A stretch of DNA of 33,460 nucleotides from the NCBI GenBank assembly GCA_012034595.1, contig JAAUPE010000079.1, positions 1 to 33,460 of the forward strand, written 5' to 3'. Below the pieces are notes generated by a model. It was given only the letters and a program-made list of their open reading frames with translations, had not been told where the DNA came from and searched no databases. This document shows positions 33,187-33,460 of the stretch, piece after piece (within the stretch, counting starts at the first letter, position 1; each line of letters starts with the position of its first letter). The translations under genes were made by a program, and so were the position numbers. This stretch comes from Calothrix sp. CSU_2_0. GTDB lineage: Bacteria; Cyanobacteriota; Cyanobacteriia; Cyanobacteriales; Nostocaceae.

Positions 33187-33219
33187 TTTAGGAGAGATTC
33201 CATCGGAACCCCTCCTAAA
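33187..33219 (-). terminator. Hairpin after the partial minus-strand gene
   Basis: TTTAGGAG (33187-33194) pairs with CTCCTAAA (33212-33219), and an inner stem TTCC-ATC-GGAA (33198-33208) stacks inside. On the minus strand it is followed by AGGTTTTAA. It starts immediately after the stop codon of the frame ending at 33221, which supports that frame being a real gene. Confidence 0.55.
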
Positions 33220-33220
33220 T

Positions 33221-33460
33221 TTAGCTATGGCTAAAAGCCCAAAACGCACATTTTTTATTTTTCTCCTTCTGCCTCCTGCCTTCTACCTCCTGCCTTCTGC
33301 CTTCTGCCTTCTGCCTTCTGCCTTCTGCCTTCTGCCTTCTGCCTTCTGCCTCCTGCCTTTCCTAATAAACACAACCGCAACAGCACCAGCGATCGCAGCA
33401 AAAATGCCGGAAACAACAGCATGATTAAAAATAACCACCAAAGCGGCACTAGCGGCGGCT
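33221..33460 (-). CDS. Unidentified membrane protein, C-terminal part with repeat-encoded tail
   Basis: Reading from 33459 on the minus strand gives an Ala/Val-rich hydrophobic stretch ([18 protein letters not shown] then [16 protein letters not shown]), probably one or two membrane segments. After it come repeats of RRQKAEG and a short end ([14 protein letters not shown]) with a stop at 33221-33223. The tail is encoded by the TTCTGCC array: three 7-nt units make seven codons. Third-position base use and an in-frame HIP1 (encoding AIA) favour this frame over the Leu-rich alternative one. The start is outside the window and I do not recognise the family. Confidence 0.55.
33267..33357. repeat. 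TTCTGCC heptamer array, 13 units
   Basis: Thirteen head-to-tail 7-nt units (TTCTGCC with a few TCCTGCC and one TTCTACC). Same word as the array at 25738-25800. It lies inside the apparent 3' end of the minus-strand gene and so is translated as a basic seven-residue repeat. Confidence 0.9.

Larger units (their letters stand above)
32505..33220. other. Gene-poor AT-rich spacer
   Basis: 716 bp. It begins with a heptamer array (32515-32590). The rest is very AT-rich, with a HIP1 site near 32705. An open frame of 74 codons at 32742-32966 has no familiar motif and codon use unlike the real genes. The end of the spacer (33187-33219) holds a hairpin on the far side of the partial minus-strand gene. 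Confidence 0.5.

Noticed and set aside
33255-33449. Minus-strand frame with a Leu-rich N-terminus running into RRQKAEG repeats
   Set aside because: It begins with an improbable Leu/Trp/Phe-rich stretch and shifted codon use; the frame ending at 33221 reads as a better protein and has HIP1 in the usual AIA frame. The two share only the repeat.

Overview
The window comes from a cyanobacterium, most probably a filamentous, heterocyst-forming type (Nostocales: Nostoc/Calothrix/Rivularia-like). Three things point there. The ribosomal gene order is the cyanobacterial/plastid one, without rpsN or rpmD and with a truA-rplM-rpsI-rpmE-prfA tail. There are roughly thirty copies of the HIP1 octamer GCGATCGC. 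Many spacers are filled with 7-nt tandem repeats (TTAGGAG/CTCCTAA, CCCCAAT, TTCTGCC types) known from this group. A divergent ndhN fragment (NDH-1 subunit N) also fits.

Region 1 (1-971): the start of ndhN on the minus strand, then an unusually long spacer. It holds an extended -10 promoter candidate near 442-450 and a hairpin-rich stretch (about 608-933) that would be the 5' leader of the ribosomal operon.

Region 2 (972-20034): 31 genes in a row on the plus strand: rplC-rplD-rplW-rplB-rpsS-rplV-rpsC-rplP-rpmC-rpsQ-rplN-rplX-rplE-rpsH-rplF-rplR-rpsE-rplO-secY-adk-infA-rpmJ-rpsM-rpsK-rpoA-rplQ-truA-rplM-rpsI-rpmE-prfA. Together they supply ribosomal proteins, the Sec channel, RNA polymerase alpha, initiation factor 1, adenylate kinase, a tRNA pseudouridine synthase and release factor 1. 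Some neighbours overlap by a few bases (rplD/rplW, rplN/rplX, secY/adk, rplM/rpsI). Many other pairs are separated by 50-270 bp spacers made of 7-nt repeat words in one orientation followed by the reverse-complement words, so the mRNA between genes would fold back on itself. Two genes, rpsS and rplO, are each broken by an apparent one-base loss in a homopolymer run; the rest of each protein is intact in the next frame. A hairpin terminator follows prfA.

Region 3 (20161-24313, minus strand): a GNAT enzyme very like AAC(3)-I aminoglycoside acetyltransferases, a class I methyltransferase, a double ATP-binding cassette protein of the peptide-importer type without visible permease genes, and a single-stranded DNA-binding protein.

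Region 4 (24979-30958): a plus-strand rubrerythrin with a full-size C-terminal rubredoxin domain. On the minus strand follow a cyclic-nucleotide-binding-domain protein, a large nucleotide-translocase-like membrane protein with a HEAT-repeat tail, and two tandem infC genes (IF-3, about 80% identical, both 177 aa), the downstream one followed by two terminators.

Region 5 (31593-33460): a plus-strand alpha/beta hydrolase, an AT-rich gene-poor stretch, and the C-terminal end of an unidentified minus-strand membrane protein whose tail is encoded by a 7-nt repeat array.

Most striking points: the fold-back repeat spacers inside an essential operon, the two homopolymer frameshifts, the tandem infC pair, the structured rplC leader and the AAC(3)-I-like gene. 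I found no CRISPR array, prophage, transposase, tRNA or rRNA gene.
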